Origin: Vandiemenella viatica
Lineage: Eukaryota; Arthropoda; Insecta; Orthoptera; Morabidae
Assembly: GCA_031002005.1 (NCBI GenBank)
Contig: CM061920.1
Span: forward strand, 118,224,095-118,288,094
Length of the DNA: 64,000 nt
Direction of reading: 5' to 3'
Numbering within the stretch: the first letter of the stretch is position 1; every line of letters starts with the position of its first letter. Both the position numbers and the translations under genes were made by a program. The notes under the pieces were generated by a model, which did no database searches, was not told where the DNA came from, and saw only the letters and a program-made list of their open reading frames with translations. Positions 1 through 13,092 of this stretch are shown in pieces.

Positions 1-794
<794 letters not shown>

Positions 795-799
795 TATTT

Positions 800-1640
800 A
801 TATACTCTGCAATTCACATAAGTGCGGGTGGCAGAGAGTTCTGTGCACCGAAACTAATTTGTATTCCAATCCGAATAGCACGAGGAAAGAAAAAATTCAT
901 ATAAGCTTCAGTGTGACATCTTATTTCTCTTCCGTTATTGCGATCCAAATATGTTCGTGGACGAAGTGTTTCATCGCACTCGTAAATGAAAGTGGTTGTA
1001 CGTACGTTTCCCAATAAATCTTAATAAAACCTACGTCGTCTGTCTATCAGAGTATCTCAGCCCAATCTTTGAATCAATTTCATAAGGGCTTATCAAGCAG
1101 TCACGGATCGAGCGACTCTTCTCTGTATTTTCACTATACTGTTAATCAACCCCCTACGAAGCGGATCCCAAGCGGCAAAACAGTAATCCAAATGTGGTTA
1201 CACGAGGGTTTTGCACGCTATCTCCTTTGTGAATTACCAATTTTCAAGAATCTCAGCATAGAATTAGTTCTACCTACAACCAAATTAATGTGCAAGTCCC
1301 ATTTCATGTTTCTTTGTACTTTTGCGTCCAAATACTTCAGGGAATTGAGCATATCAATAACTGAACTGTTTACTTTTTATTTCTGTAGAAACTGATTTCT
1401 TAATATAGTGTAAGTTGCCATTCGTCGACTCATTCCATCCCGCTGAATTTCTAAACAAATCGGCGATATTTCTTACTTTCCTATAGATGACCGCATCATC
1501 TGCGAACAATCCCAAAGTGCTATTCATGTTGTCTCTAAGATCGTTTATAAAAAAATAAGAAAAGAAGTAATCCTATTACACTTCCTTGAGGTACGCCCGA
1601 TGAAACATCTAGTTTAGAAGTAGTGTGTGGCAAAACTTGA
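800..1640 (-). pseudogene. LINE reverse transcriptase relic (jockey/CR1-like)
   Basis: On the minus strand, 1640 to about 1400 reads as reverse-transcriptase palm sequence: IND-L..., then TLGLFADDAVIYRK, where FADD (1495-1506) is the catalytic aspartate box of LINE reverse transcriptases, then a helix leading to a Trp-containing motif. The lower-coordinate part (800-1060) is a dispersed repeat tail starting TACTCTGCAATTCAC, which recurs at 9103. Frames are broken by stops and shifts. I infer that both parts are one 5'-truncated LINE; the clade is uncertain. Confidence 0.65.
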
Positions 1641-2417
1641 AAATTAAATGCGTGAAAGTTTAAAGCCAGCAGGTTCGTGCCGAACTCAGGAGATCAAGTC
1701 CCCTTCTGTGCTTATCATTTTTCTAGGCTACTTCGGCTCGTTACCCTTACAGCTCAAGTGCATGTTGGGACTAATCGCGATATTCCTGCAACTGGAAACT
1801 GCCGTGTTTGCTCATGGAAAAGCACAGTTTTTAAAACATTATTATAAACATCAATAATGGTGCTTGATCTTTGAGTAAGTTCTTTCCCTCACTTATCGTC
1901 CACACGTTTACTCACGATTGGAGCTTGTGGAGGAGTCATGTACCAGCAAGATTGTGAATACGTCACATTTAACTTGCGTTTCATTCTATACACATAACAA
2001 ATTTCTGCTTCATTATAAACAGTAAACATCTTAGTGGAAAATTTTCGGTGTTATGGAAGGAATTCTTTACGTAATATGTTAAAGGACTTCTTATTTTTGT
2101 CACAGTTGATTAACACATTTTTAGTGTATTTTATATTGCGCTTGGAGTTGGATCCCTGTCTGAATTTATCATTTGATGATCTTTAGTTTGCTTATGTTAT
2201 TTATCTTTCTTTTAAGGTGCTTACTACACCAACAATTTATGGATAAGTGAATTAATCTGCCCAGGCGGATCTGTAGCACAGGCTGTCAACAAGTTGTTTT
2301 CAAGTGTAAGCACCGCAGAGGGGTCAGAAGCGTATTTATTCTTAATTCTGAACCACGAAATTTTGTATTAATAATTTAATTTGATTACAATGATCCTCAT
2401 AATTTTAATAAGTATTC

Positions 2418-2448
<31 letters not shown>

Positions 2449-5400
2449 CCTCTATTTGGACTACAAAACCAAATGGCACATAATAAAGTCTTCCGAATCA
2501 GTTGGCTGCTGAGCGAGTGAATACGGCTTTCCAAGAGTGGCCTTAGAAGTTTTCTCTTACTAATTTACCTTGGAAAAATTTGTAGTAAATAGTGCTTGCA
2601 ATAGTTTAAGTATAAGTATTTTGTGAATTTACTTTCTATTTTACATAAAGACTATATAAAGACTCAGAAACCAGCTTGTAGTGGAGTGCGATAACGATTC
2701 TCGGCTTGGACTAACTTGTTATCTGGTCTTCCAGTTTGAAGTTGGTGTATAATGTCGCGTCTCATGATTCACGCTGCGAAGCAGTTGACCTCCTGGTCCA
2801 AGGTCAGGTCTGAAGCTGCATGCGGGACGGAGGACGGCCAAATGTCAGCACCTACATACTGAACATTAGGCGTATTCGGTGATTTTATGGTGCTGCCGAC
2901 AATGCACTCAAATGTTTCTCGAATGTATTTGTAAAATCCTTCCTTCACAAACACTCATCACTAATATCACATAATCATTTAAAAACATTAGTGGTATATT
3001 TATTTGATAATGCTGCTCTCCTGTTTTATTGTTCACGTAGTTTATTGTAAACTGTGTTTTCGATTTAGAAATTGAGGACAAGTACCAAATGTGTGGATCT
3101 AAGGAAGATCGTTCCTTTATGATTATTCAGTGCGTTTAGTTTGTTAGCGTTTATGCTAGGAAAGATTATTTCTCATATCATTTTATCGATTTTTCGTTAT
3201 CAAAATGTTCCATAATACTAAAAACGGTTAACAATTACCGTGACCTCGATTCTAGACAATTCTCGTCTTTCTTGGTAGAGAGGACGAAGATACATCTTTT
3301 TTTTGCCCAGTTGCTTCGCGCGTGCTGTATTAGCCATATTCCGAGACTATTTATTGAAACTTATTTAACATGGCAATGAGTGAGTGCAGTTTTAGAGACG
3401 CTGGAACTGGCTACAAAGTATTTCTAAATGTTTACTTCATGAATTAGGTCGCCTAGTTTGACGAAGTAAATAACATTATGAATTCCGTGTGTGTGCGTGT
3501 GATGCAGCCAACTACATCTCTTCCTGGCCGCTCTTCGTTTCTGCTTTAGGAGCGTCTTAAATAGGTTAATACGAATAATTAACAATAATTAGAAAACTAT
3601 CAGGGTTTTGCATCCATGTATATTTAGTTGTATTTGTAATATATGATTTACATTCATTTGTAAATTTTATTTGAGACTATTCAACAGTAAGTCAGCACTA
3701 AATTAGCCTAAAGTAAGTGTATCAGACAAAACATTTGTTCCAGAGTTTAGTATTTTCTTAATTTAGAATTGTTAGGAATTGGATAGTGTTCTTACTAGAC
3801 CTTAGTTCGCGAATACTTGATATCCCAGTTACTGCAGGATATTATTGATTCCTTTGGTGGAATATCCAAAAAGTATTATTAAAAAAGTCGATATTGTTAT
3901 GATTTTGATGTTTTAAATAAATTTACTTTCTTTTACAACGATGCCTTTAGCATCAAATTCGTTTTTGATCGTGTTTTTAATTGCTTTACTCGATCGTGGA
4001 GTGATGTAAAAACATATTACTACCCTATTATTAGTCTGATAAGTAGCAGAAGTCTTGTGAACTAGAGTGATTAGTCACGTGTGTGTGTGTGGCGGGCGGA
4101 GCCTGGCCTGTTATCTGTTGTGTGCGCCTGGGTCTAGCTCGCTGGCGGCCTGTTGCTATCTGCTCCACCAGTCCACCCCTCACTGCGTGCTAGTCAACAC
4201 TAGACGACTGCTGGGGTGGTTCCTTTAAAAGAACGGAGATGTGTGGTGGCGTGGCATTGTGCTTAACGCTTCAATTAGTCGAGCCGCGAACACCACAAAG
4301 TTCGCATGACAAAGACTGTTTTTTTTAGACGCGTGCGTCGTTATGTAAATAATTTAATTAACTTGTGAAATCATCTCATGTTTTTTGTTGTTGAAAGATG
4401 AGGCAAAAAATAAATCAATGTGGCAGTATTATATGTAAATAGACGTTACTTCTGAAAAATGCAGAATTTGGCGTAAAAAATATACTTATTTGGATTTTAA
4501 GTTTGTGATAATGCGAGCAACTGAGGTTTTAGGCGAAGTTTCTACGGTATCGCGAAAACTGCGCCCAGTGAAATTTGCGACCAGAACTGGGTCTCAACAA
4601 TGCTATAGCGGTTTGAGTCTTTGAATCGGTATTAATTATTGAATAGGATCAAACTGGTTGTGTTAGCCGTCCCGCCGGCGCTGTGAGGGGATTGCTACGT
4701 TTGTAGCCTATGTTTTAGAACAGCTGTTAACGTTACAAATGTTCATAGTTTATAATTGTTATTAAAACATAAGTTTTATTCTGCCTTAAAAGACGTGGAA
4801 AAGAAGTGTCATAGCGAGCCCTATACTTATAGAATCGTAGTCAATTTCATGCAAAATAACCCTTTACATTACCAGTGCAGGAAATGTTCTACTATCGGTT
4901 GTTGTGGGTTAACTGTTTTTGCATTTATGACTTGAAAACCAAAACAAGCAAAATCTATTACTGCCATGAAGGCATTGCGAAAAAAGAAGGGACTGAGGTT
5001 TCCTCTTTCCGTAATCACTTCATAGCACATTTCACCCCCCAAACTATAGGTTTTTGTGGGAGACGATGACATCATCCTAGAGTTTAACAAGCGGTGGTCC
5101 AAGAACTTTAAAAACATGGCTCCAAAGTGAAGCTCGAAAACAAAATACGTGGTTTTCACCACACACCGTCAGTCGTCTTCATGGCATGATGGATATTGAA
5201 CTGACCGGATATCCAAATAATCTTGTCAGTCCACGTCATCCACATCAATTTCCCCACAGATGACACGATAATGGAGTGACATCGCTCCATTTGCACGGAA
5301 GGAGCGATCGTGTGGCTTGACGACCCGTCTGCCAGTGCGATCTGGTTAGTACCGCACTGGAATCTCCGAACAGTGTTGCAGATCAGCAAAAAATTCAACT

Positions 5401-5570
5401 TTCGGTAATGAGTGAGAAAAAGTTCGAAGAAGTAATACTTAACTTGCGAAACAAGGTTATCTGCTTTTTAATTCGAAACATTTGCGTGTCTATATATATA
5501 TATATTTTTTAAATAGAAACTAGTTTGGCTGTTTTGGCCGTGTAATGTAAAATGTCGCTGACTAGCTTCC
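1641..5570. other. Unassigned AT-rich DNA
   Basis: I see no recognisable gene, RNA or mobile-element signature here apart from the (AT)14 tract at 2421-2448. The stretch at 4080-4260 is richer in G+C and CpG than its surroundings (GGCGGGCGGAGCC and similar) and could be a promoter or untranslated exon, but nothing proves it. The short reading frames at 4869-5162 and 5156-5398 (-) match no family I know. A 37-codon frame from ATG 2753 is also unrecognised. Confidence 0.5.
2421..2448. repeat. (AT)14 microsatellite
   Basis: Uninterrupted AT dinucleotide tract of 28 bases. Confidence 0.95.
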
Positions 5571-5589
5571 GTTCGATTTGTTCTCGTAA

Positions 5590-5645
5590 AAACTTCCAGG
5601 CCACGATTTAATGAGACCAGGTCGGGTCGTCTAAAGGGACCTTTA
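5590..5645. repeat. Truncated end of the PIF-like element family of 60263-61550
   Basis: The segment CCACGATTTA...GAGACCAGGTCGGGTCGTC then TAAAGGGACCTTTA matches the right end of the element at 61511-61553 almost base for base. No matching left end is visible nearby, so this is a stray terminus. Confidence 0.6.
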
Positions 5646-6552
5646 GAGTGATTACGAGTCGCAGCTAGGCGGTGACGCAAAGGGAACAGTGGCTGCAGAT
5701 TTTAGGTTGGCCGCTAATTTCACTGGTCGCAGTTTTCACATATCCGTTTCTACACGTATTTTAAAACTGAAAATTCAATTACAAATAAATCTGCAAAATT
5801 TCTCTCATGAAAGACACTGCTAACAATGTAGAAAAGATAGGCTGCGCAGAAACAGTTGTAATTTAAGTGCATAAATTTGTATATGAAAATAAAATTATCA
5901 ATAACGATATGTGGGAGTGGGTCCTATAAACATAACTTCTGCTTGAGAGTAAAACTCGTTTTCACAATTTCGCATATCAATATATAAAACCATCTATCCT
6001 AAAAATAAACGCTAAACAATAAGTATCGCGTAATACGGAGCACTAAATGTTATCAGCTTGTTCTAGGGCAAAAATAATTTAAAAAATACGGATCTGCTTA
6101 ATAGGACTGATTCGCTTTAGTCACCATATTCTGCCAGTGACTGCTTTCCAGATCCACGCTGGTTGGCGGAAGCAGTCAGACTAATCACTATGCCTATGAC
6201 GTCAGGACTGTCTGCTGATTACATTCAGCGGAAAAGGCAGAACGCACTGCGCTGGCGACCTGCTAGACTACCAAAGACAATAGCACGCCAATTAAACTTC
6301 GAGCTTACGAATGTTTATTCTCAACCAAACATTTCCAATTTTCCTATACAGTCACAAAGAAGTTACTGGTGGTAGTAGCCATTAATAGTTAGCGCATCGC
6401 GTTTATAGATGGGTTTGGACATCGTTTTAAAGTTGGGAGGCAGTTGACGAGCAAGATTTCGGCCAAACATGATTTTCAAAAATTGGAGAAGGTGTGCTGA
6501 GCCGTTTTCCGCCCGCAGTTGTGAAACTAAGTTGTCATACGTCCATTTTTTT

Positions 6553-6961
6553 TTTCTGTCGTCATTCTTTCGACTGGTTTGATGCAATCCTCCATCCCTT
6601 CCTAACCTCTTCATCTCTACATACCCCTTACAACCCACGTCCTCAATTATCTGCTTCATATATTCTAATCTCTGTGTTGTTCTACAGTTGATACCTTCGA
6701 CTATCCCCTCTACCAGCAAATTAACCAATCCAGTATGTGTCAAAATATTACCTACCAGCCTGCCTCTTCTTTCTGTAAGCTGCTTTCACAAACTTCTTTC
6801 CTCGCCCATCATTTCCAAAACTCATTCATTTCTTTCTTTGTCAGTCCACTTAATTTTCAGCATTATTCTGTAGCACCACATTTCAAATGCTTCAATTTTC
6901 TTTCTTTCCGGTATTCCTAAAGTCCATGTTTCGCTACCATAAAGTGCTGTGCTCCACACAT
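6553..6961 (-). mobile_element. RTE-type LINE, 3' end, 5' truncated
   Basis: The minus strand carries the conserved 3' part of the RTE LINE family: VGH/THTG-L-NLLVEG..., RLEYMKQIIEDVGCKGYVEM, a Lys/Arg-rich end, then the 3' untranslated sequence and an A-rich tail (poly-T on the plus strand at 6548-6556). It aligns with the longer copy at 21252-24425 over its whole length and stops near the point where that copy's reverse-transcriptase domain begins to end. It is a typical 5'-truncated insertion. Confidence 0.85.
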
Positions 6962-7311
6962 ACTAGGATTTAAAACGATGGCATGCGCATTATCACAGAA
7001 TATATTACTGAAGTTGCCACTACTTCTCATTAATACAGAAATCAGTTAGAACATTACAATTGTGACTAATTGTTAGGCTGTAATTAAAATATATAGCGTT
7101 AAACTAGAAATTGAGAATTTGAGAACTTGACAGGCTTACAATAATGCAGACAAGCGTTAATTATGCAGACCTCCACCCTCCTCCGAAAACACCTCTGACG
7201 AGCGTGTTCAGATAGCCACTAAGTAAAGCACATCGGCTATCACCTGCGCAGTAGTGAGTAGCGATCATTATTAATACCATGCAATCGACACAGCGACTTT
7301 GTCTCTCTTCG

Positions 7312-7493
7312 TAAACATTTTAGCTCTTAATAGTTTTTATTAACTCTCAGGGCAAATATAGCATGCGGTGAACCAATCACGTAATTCTTATCTGCGCACA
7401 CATAAACATTTTAGCTCTTAATAGTTTTTATTAACTCTCAGGGCAAATATAGCATGCGGTGAACCAATCACGTAATTCTTATCTGCGCACACA
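7312..7493. repeat. Two perfect 91-bp tandem copies
   Basis: Positions 7312-7402 are repeated at 7403-7493 with no difference that I can find. The unit holds TAGCTCTTAATAGTTTT and GAACCAATCACGTAATTC. No coding content is evident. Confidence 0.95.
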
Positions 7494-8198
7494 AGCACGA
7501 ACATGTCACTCTTAAGCGCACCTTCCACTCGAAACCGGAGATTATGTGGCACTCCGATTACTACTCCAGCTCCTGTAGCAAGTATCGTTACCTAATTCAC
7601 CATATCTCCACATTTACATTTTAACGATACCCACCTCAATTTATATTCAGAGTATGTTCACTTTTTCGGATTTTAGTTTCGTAAATAATTTCCTTTTATA
7701 TATACCGCGATAATTATTGACTTGTGTACAAGCTATGTGTAGCGACGAAATTCTCCAGAAACGCTGACTGTTGCGTCTTATATGAAAGTTTCAGGCTTAT
7801 AGTATTTACTATTTATATGTATCTAACAAAGATAGGCCTTGAATGCGGAAACCGGGATCGGAAAACTCACAAGGTGGAAACAGACCACAGTATAACACCT
7901 CGGCTAATTCACCCTAAAAACTTAACTTAGTCCACAACCCGAAGGTTGGTTGGATCCTCCCGAAGGAAGCATACTAAGCCATTGTGTCAGAGGTAGGGCG
8001 GCTAGTTCCTTTCCTCTGGGACCTACAGTTTAACATGGAATCCGAACCACGGAGCGTCCTGGCATAGCTCATATGATTAAACACAACTCTCTAATACAGC
8101 TGTATTCGTGGACCTCGGTTTAGAAGAAATGTAGAGTTAAAAACTGAAATTTTACATACTCTTCAAATAAGTTGTAGAGAAGCAAACAAAACCGGTAA

Positions 8199-8275
8199 GA
8201 CTGTTGAGTGGTTGAAGGCGCCGAGCAGTATATGAAGGATGCCGAGTTCGATTCTCGGTTGAGAATTCTTTTTTT
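8199..8275 (+). repeat. tRNA-Leu/Ser-like sequence (pseudogene or SINE head)
   Basis: GAGTGGTTGAAGGCGCC resembles the A-box and D-arm of a tRNA-Leu or tRNA-Ser. GAGTTCGATTCTCGG gives a good T-arm with an internal RNA polymerase III B-box (GTTCGATTC), and a T run follows at 8269. The anticodon arm is too short and the acceptor ends do not pair well, so it is not a working tRNA gene. Confidence 0.45.
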
Positions 8276-8814
8276 CGCTGCAATTTGCTGTTCGTAGCAT
8301 TACAGATTCATTTATATAAAAATTGACAAAAATTGTAGAATTATTCCCAAATTTTAGGATTATTATTATTATTATTATTCTCGAATCATAAACATCAAAT
8401 ACACAGTTAAAACATTATGCAAATTAATAACTTTAAACAAATTTAGCACAGCGTGATACAACCATCTGAAACAAGCTGCTTCATACCAGGAAAATTTTAA
8501 GATATTCTTCCAGTGCTACAAACACTTATTATTTTAAAAGATTTAGAAAATGCTTTCAGATTTGGTGAAAATCTCCGATACAAAAAGATATTTTTTTTTG
8601 GAAGGGTACTTTTTGTTAATATTACTCTACCTCTGAGATCATTGGAGACGGGAGAAGATGTCGCATATAAATAGTGTGACGACAAGCAGATCTATGTAAT
8701 TTAAATAAATATATGAATATACTGTAGTTTTTTGTCATATCATCATATACTTTGTGTGTAAAATTCCTCCACTTATCTACTTTTGAAACATGAATTTCAA
8801 ATTCCTTTTTGGTA

Positions 8815-8915
8815 AATTATTAATCACTCCCTTGGTAATTTATTCCGATCCCTGACGCCCTTACCCACAAAAAAAAAAAAGAAGTATTCCACTCCCTTAT
8901 GCATGAAATCAATTG
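8815..8915 (-). repeat. Copy of the LINE 3' coding repeat also found at 32490-32575
   Basis: TTATTAATCACTCCC-TTGG-TAATTTATTCC and CCACTCCCTTATGC occur here and at 32487-32565 in the same order. In the second copy the minus strand reads as a likely LINE C-terminal end. An A12 tract interrupts the present copy. Confidence 0.5.
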
Positions 8916-9084
8916 CCACCTTTTGCACTAGTACTAATTCTTCGACCAACATTCCTTCAAGCTCTATCACCAACATACAATTCATACTCTCCCAACACTC
9001 TCTTCACCCATCACCTTACAGGGCCACTATTTTGAAGATCATTTTCTGGGTACATGTGATGGTGCATCAAGGCTGTGTTGAAAG

Positions 9085-9195
9085 GACATCTACATCTACA
9101 TCCATACTCTGCAATTCACAAACGTTGGGGGTGGCAGAGGGTGCTAAGCACCAATCTTAATTCCGCGCATTCCAATTCCTAATATTGCGAGGACA
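9085..9195. repeat. Dispersed LINE tail repeat
   Basis: CATCTACATCCATACTCTGC and GGTGGCAGAGGGTGCTAAGC match the tail at 803-860 beside the first LINE relic. The match fades after about 100 bases. It is the 3' end of a minus-strand LINE or a derivative of it. Confidence 0.55.
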
Positions 9196-10430
9196 TTAAG
9201 GAAACGGGAAAACATTTTGCTAGATCTGTTTTTAGAAGAAAGAAACGATAAAAGCGGAGAATAGATAACCTGAGGTGACGAGATTACCTGAAGAACTATA
9301 ACAGCTGAGAAAATGGTCGAGACAGTATTTGTGCTTTTATTCTTCTGAATTTCGTTCCTTCTATAACGAAACAGCGTGAATTACTGATAGTCGTTTTCCT
9401 ACCAAACATTCTGGCAAGTCACGCATTTTATTATCAGCTTCTAAGGGCAGTGATACAATTCTCGTTCAGGATATCTGCTGGGCGATAGTCTGCAAATCAA
9501 GCTTTTCATTCGATTTCTGTTGGGAATGGTTCTCATTGCTATGAGAAAAGCTACTGCCTCTAATGAACATGATAGAAAAGGCTTTAGTATTTACACATCC
9601 TTCACTCTGTATTGCGATAGGTACAGCAATCGCAAGTACAGTTTTGTTTTGTACTACATGTGTTTTCTGTCAAGCTTTGCACAATTGCGTTTTATGTTAT
9701 TGTGATTGCATAACTTGTAGTTTGATTCCACCCCCTTCTTTCCCCAGAATTGTCTTGGGTGATCAAAATAGGCAATACACATGAAATAAACTATAACAAT
9801 TTCGCCTCTCCCTGACCAACATTCCAAATTATGGGTAAACGCTCAGATGTACATAATGTGATTTAAGCTGCATTATATATGAAAGTTTTGGCGCAGCATT
9901 GTATTGTATTGACCGTGTTTTATATTCTCGTTGCGTTGGCAGAGGCATAAAATATTCAGAAAACATGAGTCATCGCTTCGCTGCAAACCGCATGATACAG
10001 CCGCAAGTTTCCAAACATTTCTATGAAGCTATATGTCTTTCAAGTCAGCGCTTGATACTTTTAATGCAGCAACTGTGGCGATCATCGTAAACGCAGCAAC
10101 ACAAAACGAAACTAAAAGGACTACATTCCTCATTATCAGATCAATTCTTTAATATCCCTGCAATTTTAAGGGAAGGATAATATAATGTAGTCATTACATG
10201 TGTCATCCATATCCATGAATTTTCCTGTTTGACTGACTACAGTGTTTGACAAAAACGACTCTTATCAACTAAACCGAAGGTCATAGGTCGTCTAGATTTC
10301 TGTCTGTTGCGACACCAGTTTAATATCCGCATTTTGATTTCTGTTATAGAAGATTTACGTATTTGCTGTAATCTTGCGTCGGATTAAGAAAACAGTAAAA
10401 TCACAGCAGGATTTTTTAAGTTATCTGGCG
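9196..10430. other. Unassigned DNA
   Basis: No element or gene is recognisable. Short overlapping plus-strand frames at 9520-9784 and 9899-10090 have no family resemblance. Confidence 0.4.
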
Positions 10431-10436
10431 GGTTGC

Positions 10437-10640
10437 GTGGCGCAGTCGGTAGATCGGCAGATGCGGCCCGAATGCTCACGACTGCGTTCCACATGACTTG
10501 TTCAGGCCAGTCCAGCCTACTGTCCTATGAGGACTCCTCAGGGAAGTAAATAATGACGCTCATTAAGTCAACTACTCCTTAGTGCCGAAAGTTCGACGAG
10601 AATGCGGAGTTTGCCGCGCGATTCTCACCCTATAGTTTTA
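10437..10640 (+). repeat. tRNA-derived SINE head with A-box
   Basis: GGGTTGCGTGGCGCAGTCGG contains a strong RNA polymerase III A-box (TGGCGCAGTCGG). The B-box region is degraded. The following sequence has no coding potential. The arrangement suggests an old tRNA-derived SINE that differs from the family at 13851. Confidence 0.4.
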
Positions 10641-10825
10641 CTGACCCGGGAATGGGAATTTAAAAAAAGTGACCAAGTATAAAATTTGGTATAAGAGTGG
10701 ATTGTCAAAATCAGATTATCATCTTGCAAATTATCCTTCTAGAAAAGTCCTGTCAGGAACAATTTCAAAGATATGTTTCAATTCTAAAAAGATAATGATT
10801 TTTTTTAGTTTGGTAGAACATATGA

Positions 10826-10951
10826 AGCAGATAATATTGAGGACGTGGGTTGTAAGGGGTATGTAGAAATGAAGAGGTTAGCACAGGATAGGGAGGAATG
10901 GAGGATTGCATCAAACCAGTCGAAAGACTGACGACAGCAAAAAAAAAAAAG
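10826..10951 (+). mobile_element. RTE LINE 3' end fragment
   Basis: A short tail of the RTE family: AAGCAG-ATAATATTGAGGACGTGGG..., AAACCAGTCGAAAGACTGAC, then a 3' poly-A at 10940-10951. The orientation is plus. Confidence 0.85.
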
Positions 10952-11198
10952 TCTGTTGTAAATGTTTCACACAGAACGTAAGTGAAAGCCTTCAGATATT
11001 AAGTGTGTATAATAGGAGTCATGTAGTCTAGTCTTCTGGGTATCAGATCTTTGACATTAATATAACGATAGAAAAATAGTATATCTCACACGGACAGCAA
11101 AATATCAAGTTGAATTTAATCGAAACAACTTCTTGTGATTGTACAATTTGATGATATGGTTCATAACATTTTTATGCAGACTAAATATTCTTTGTATT

Positions 11199-11571
11199 CA
11201 GTGGCGTAGCTAGGTCAACAAGGGCCCCGGTGCAAAAAATATTTTGGGCCAGATAGGCCAGATGGGTGACTTTTTTTTGCTTTGTGTTGCTGGTAAGGGC
11301 CCCCTGAGCTGAGGATGGGGCCCTTGAGTTGTGCTTAGGGGACCCCCTGAGCAGTGAGGGACTTCCTGTGTCTCAGGGGCTCCCTTAGACGGCTAGAGAG
11401 CTAAAAAAAAAAAGGTCGCCAGTTTGCCATGAAGGCTTGTGGGGCCTCTGAACTTTTCTTGGGGGGCCCCCGGAGGATCGCTTTGGGGCCCCCAGAGGTG
11501 CGCTTTGGGGCCCCCTGAGCGTAGGGGCCCCGGTGCACTGCACCGCCTAGCCCATAGTAGCTACGCCCCTG
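11199..11571. mobile_element. hAT-type miniature element (MITE) with perfect 8-bp target duplication
   Basis: The ends are CAGTGGCGTAGCTAGG (left) and, read inward on the other strand, CAGGGGCGTAGCTACT (right). Both sides are flanked by TTTGTATT (11191-11198 and 11572-11579), an exact 8-bp duplication as hAT transposases make. The 373-bp interior has repeated GGGGCCCC-type blocks and no transposase, so it is non-autonomous. The minus-strand frame at 11401-11679 crosses its edge and is not a gene. Confidence 0.93.
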
Positions 11572-12299
11572 TTTGTATTGACATAAACAACGAATCCGTG
11601 TTAAAGTAGACGACATGAAAATCCATTGCGTATGAGTTTTATTCTGGGCGATATTTAGCCGATATTTGGCATTATTCATGCGACCGTTTTCGGACGGAAG
11701 TGGATTTTATGGTATTTGCAAAGCAATAAGACCTGTTTGTAGATTGTTATCATGTTTTCATATTTTTACTCCCTCAGGCGAGTCGTGCAAGGAACTGGGT
11801 GCGCCAGTGTGGTCCAGGATATCGTACAGTAGACAGCTCTAATGTCCGTTTCACGCTTCGGTGCCTTTCAAGACTTTCACTTCGATTGTCGCCGCTCGTT
11901 TGGGTTCCAGCAACTCCAGCACAGAACAGTATTTTAACGCTTAATGCTGGTGTTTAAAGCGAATTACGGCCACTCTTGCTGTACGAAAACATTATGCAAT
12001 TTGCCGTGTCGCGTTTAGTGTAGTGCATTGTCACATGTAGTTGAAATACGCTGAATTTTCTATTAGTCACCGAAATAAACGGAACTAAATACAGTTTTAA
12101 AGTTGAAAATTGTTTCCGGTAAAAAAAAGCAACAACGTAAAAACAGAATTTTGATATGAGGTTTATTAAATCAGTGCAAGGGCTTATTGTTTTATTGGTA
12201 GTATTGCGTTTTGGAATTCAGCCTATATATTAGTAGTAGGAAATTCGAAATAACCTGATCCCTTCAATTTAGATGTGAAGTATTCTTTTTCATGTTATC

Positions 12300-12455
12300 G
12301 ACCAATTGGCTCTTAGAAATTCGACGAACAGTAGTACGGTATTCTGGCGATATTACCCAGCTTAGTATATTTGTCTAAAAGCGTAAAGTTCCCCACTCAA
12401 CGAATTATATGGGAGCAGACTAAGTGTAGACTGTCAGTACCCAGCGTGGGAGTAG
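12300..12455 (+). repeat. Direct repeat, copy 1 (about 150 bp)
   Basis: ATTGGCTCTTAGAAATTC through TAAAAGCGTAAAGTTCCCC to CCAGCGTGGGA is repeated 636 bases later at 12937-13092 with scattered substitutions and a small insertion. There is no coding content. It could be two copies of a dispersed repeat or the remnant of an element with long terminal repeats; no primer-binding site is obvious. Confidence 0.8.
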
Positions 12456-12936
12456 TGATCGGATTTCCCCATCTGAAACATGACATTCAGACTAATTTAA
12501 ATTCAGATGGTTAATTTTAAGGATTAGTATTGGATTTGCTGTAATTGATATAAATTATTTCCTCAAAGAACTGGTTGGATAAGGAAGCCATGAACTGAAT
12601 GTGTTTGCTTGACTTCTTGTATAAGTAATGTACACTACTCATTCAATGACGTAATCTCTGTCGTTCTAGGTTGACACGTGATAGCTAGACTAACAGCTTC
12701 AGGGTGAAGATAACCTAATGAGTAATGACTAATCTCGGCACGCCACATGTCAACACGCATTGCGTCATAATAATAATCATCAACTTTTGGAAGTCATTGG
12801 CTGAACAACTTGTCGGATTTACATTCCGATAAGTGATTTACTCTCCAGCACTAAAAAATAACCACTGTAAAGTTTGGCATGTGTTTAGAAAATTGTAGTT
12901 TCAGGCCATGACTTAAGACGTTGAATGCAGGGCAAG

Positions 12937-13092
12937 TACAATTGGCTCTTAGAAATTCAGCAAACAGTAGTACAGTATTCTGGTGATATTACCCAGCTTA
13001 ATATATCTGTCTAAAAGCGTAAAGTTCCCCACTCAACGAATTATGTGAGAGTGGAGTAAGTATTTTCGTGTAGACTGCCAGTAGCCAGCGTG
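12937..13092 (+). repeat. Direct repeat, copy 2
   Basis: Second copy of the repeat at 12300-12455, carrying an extra stretch near TATTTTCGTG before the last block. Confidence 0.8.

Noticed and set aside
4080..4260. CpG-rich promoter of a gene
   Set aside because: Only composition supports it; no coding exon follows that I can recognise.
5492..5522. Very short TC...CTAG segment
   Set aside because: It is a TA microsatellite next to a chance CTAG; no hairpin and no family copy.
8199..8275. Functional tRNA-Leu gene
   Set aside because: The anticodon arm is too short and the acceptor stem does not pair.
10437..10515. Functional tRNA gene
   Set aside because: A good A-box but no B-box and no cloverleaf pairing.
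11401..11679. 92-codon minus-strand frame with Gly/Pro-rich sequence
   Set aside because: It spans the right edge of a hAT miniature element; the composition comes from GGGGCCCC repeats.
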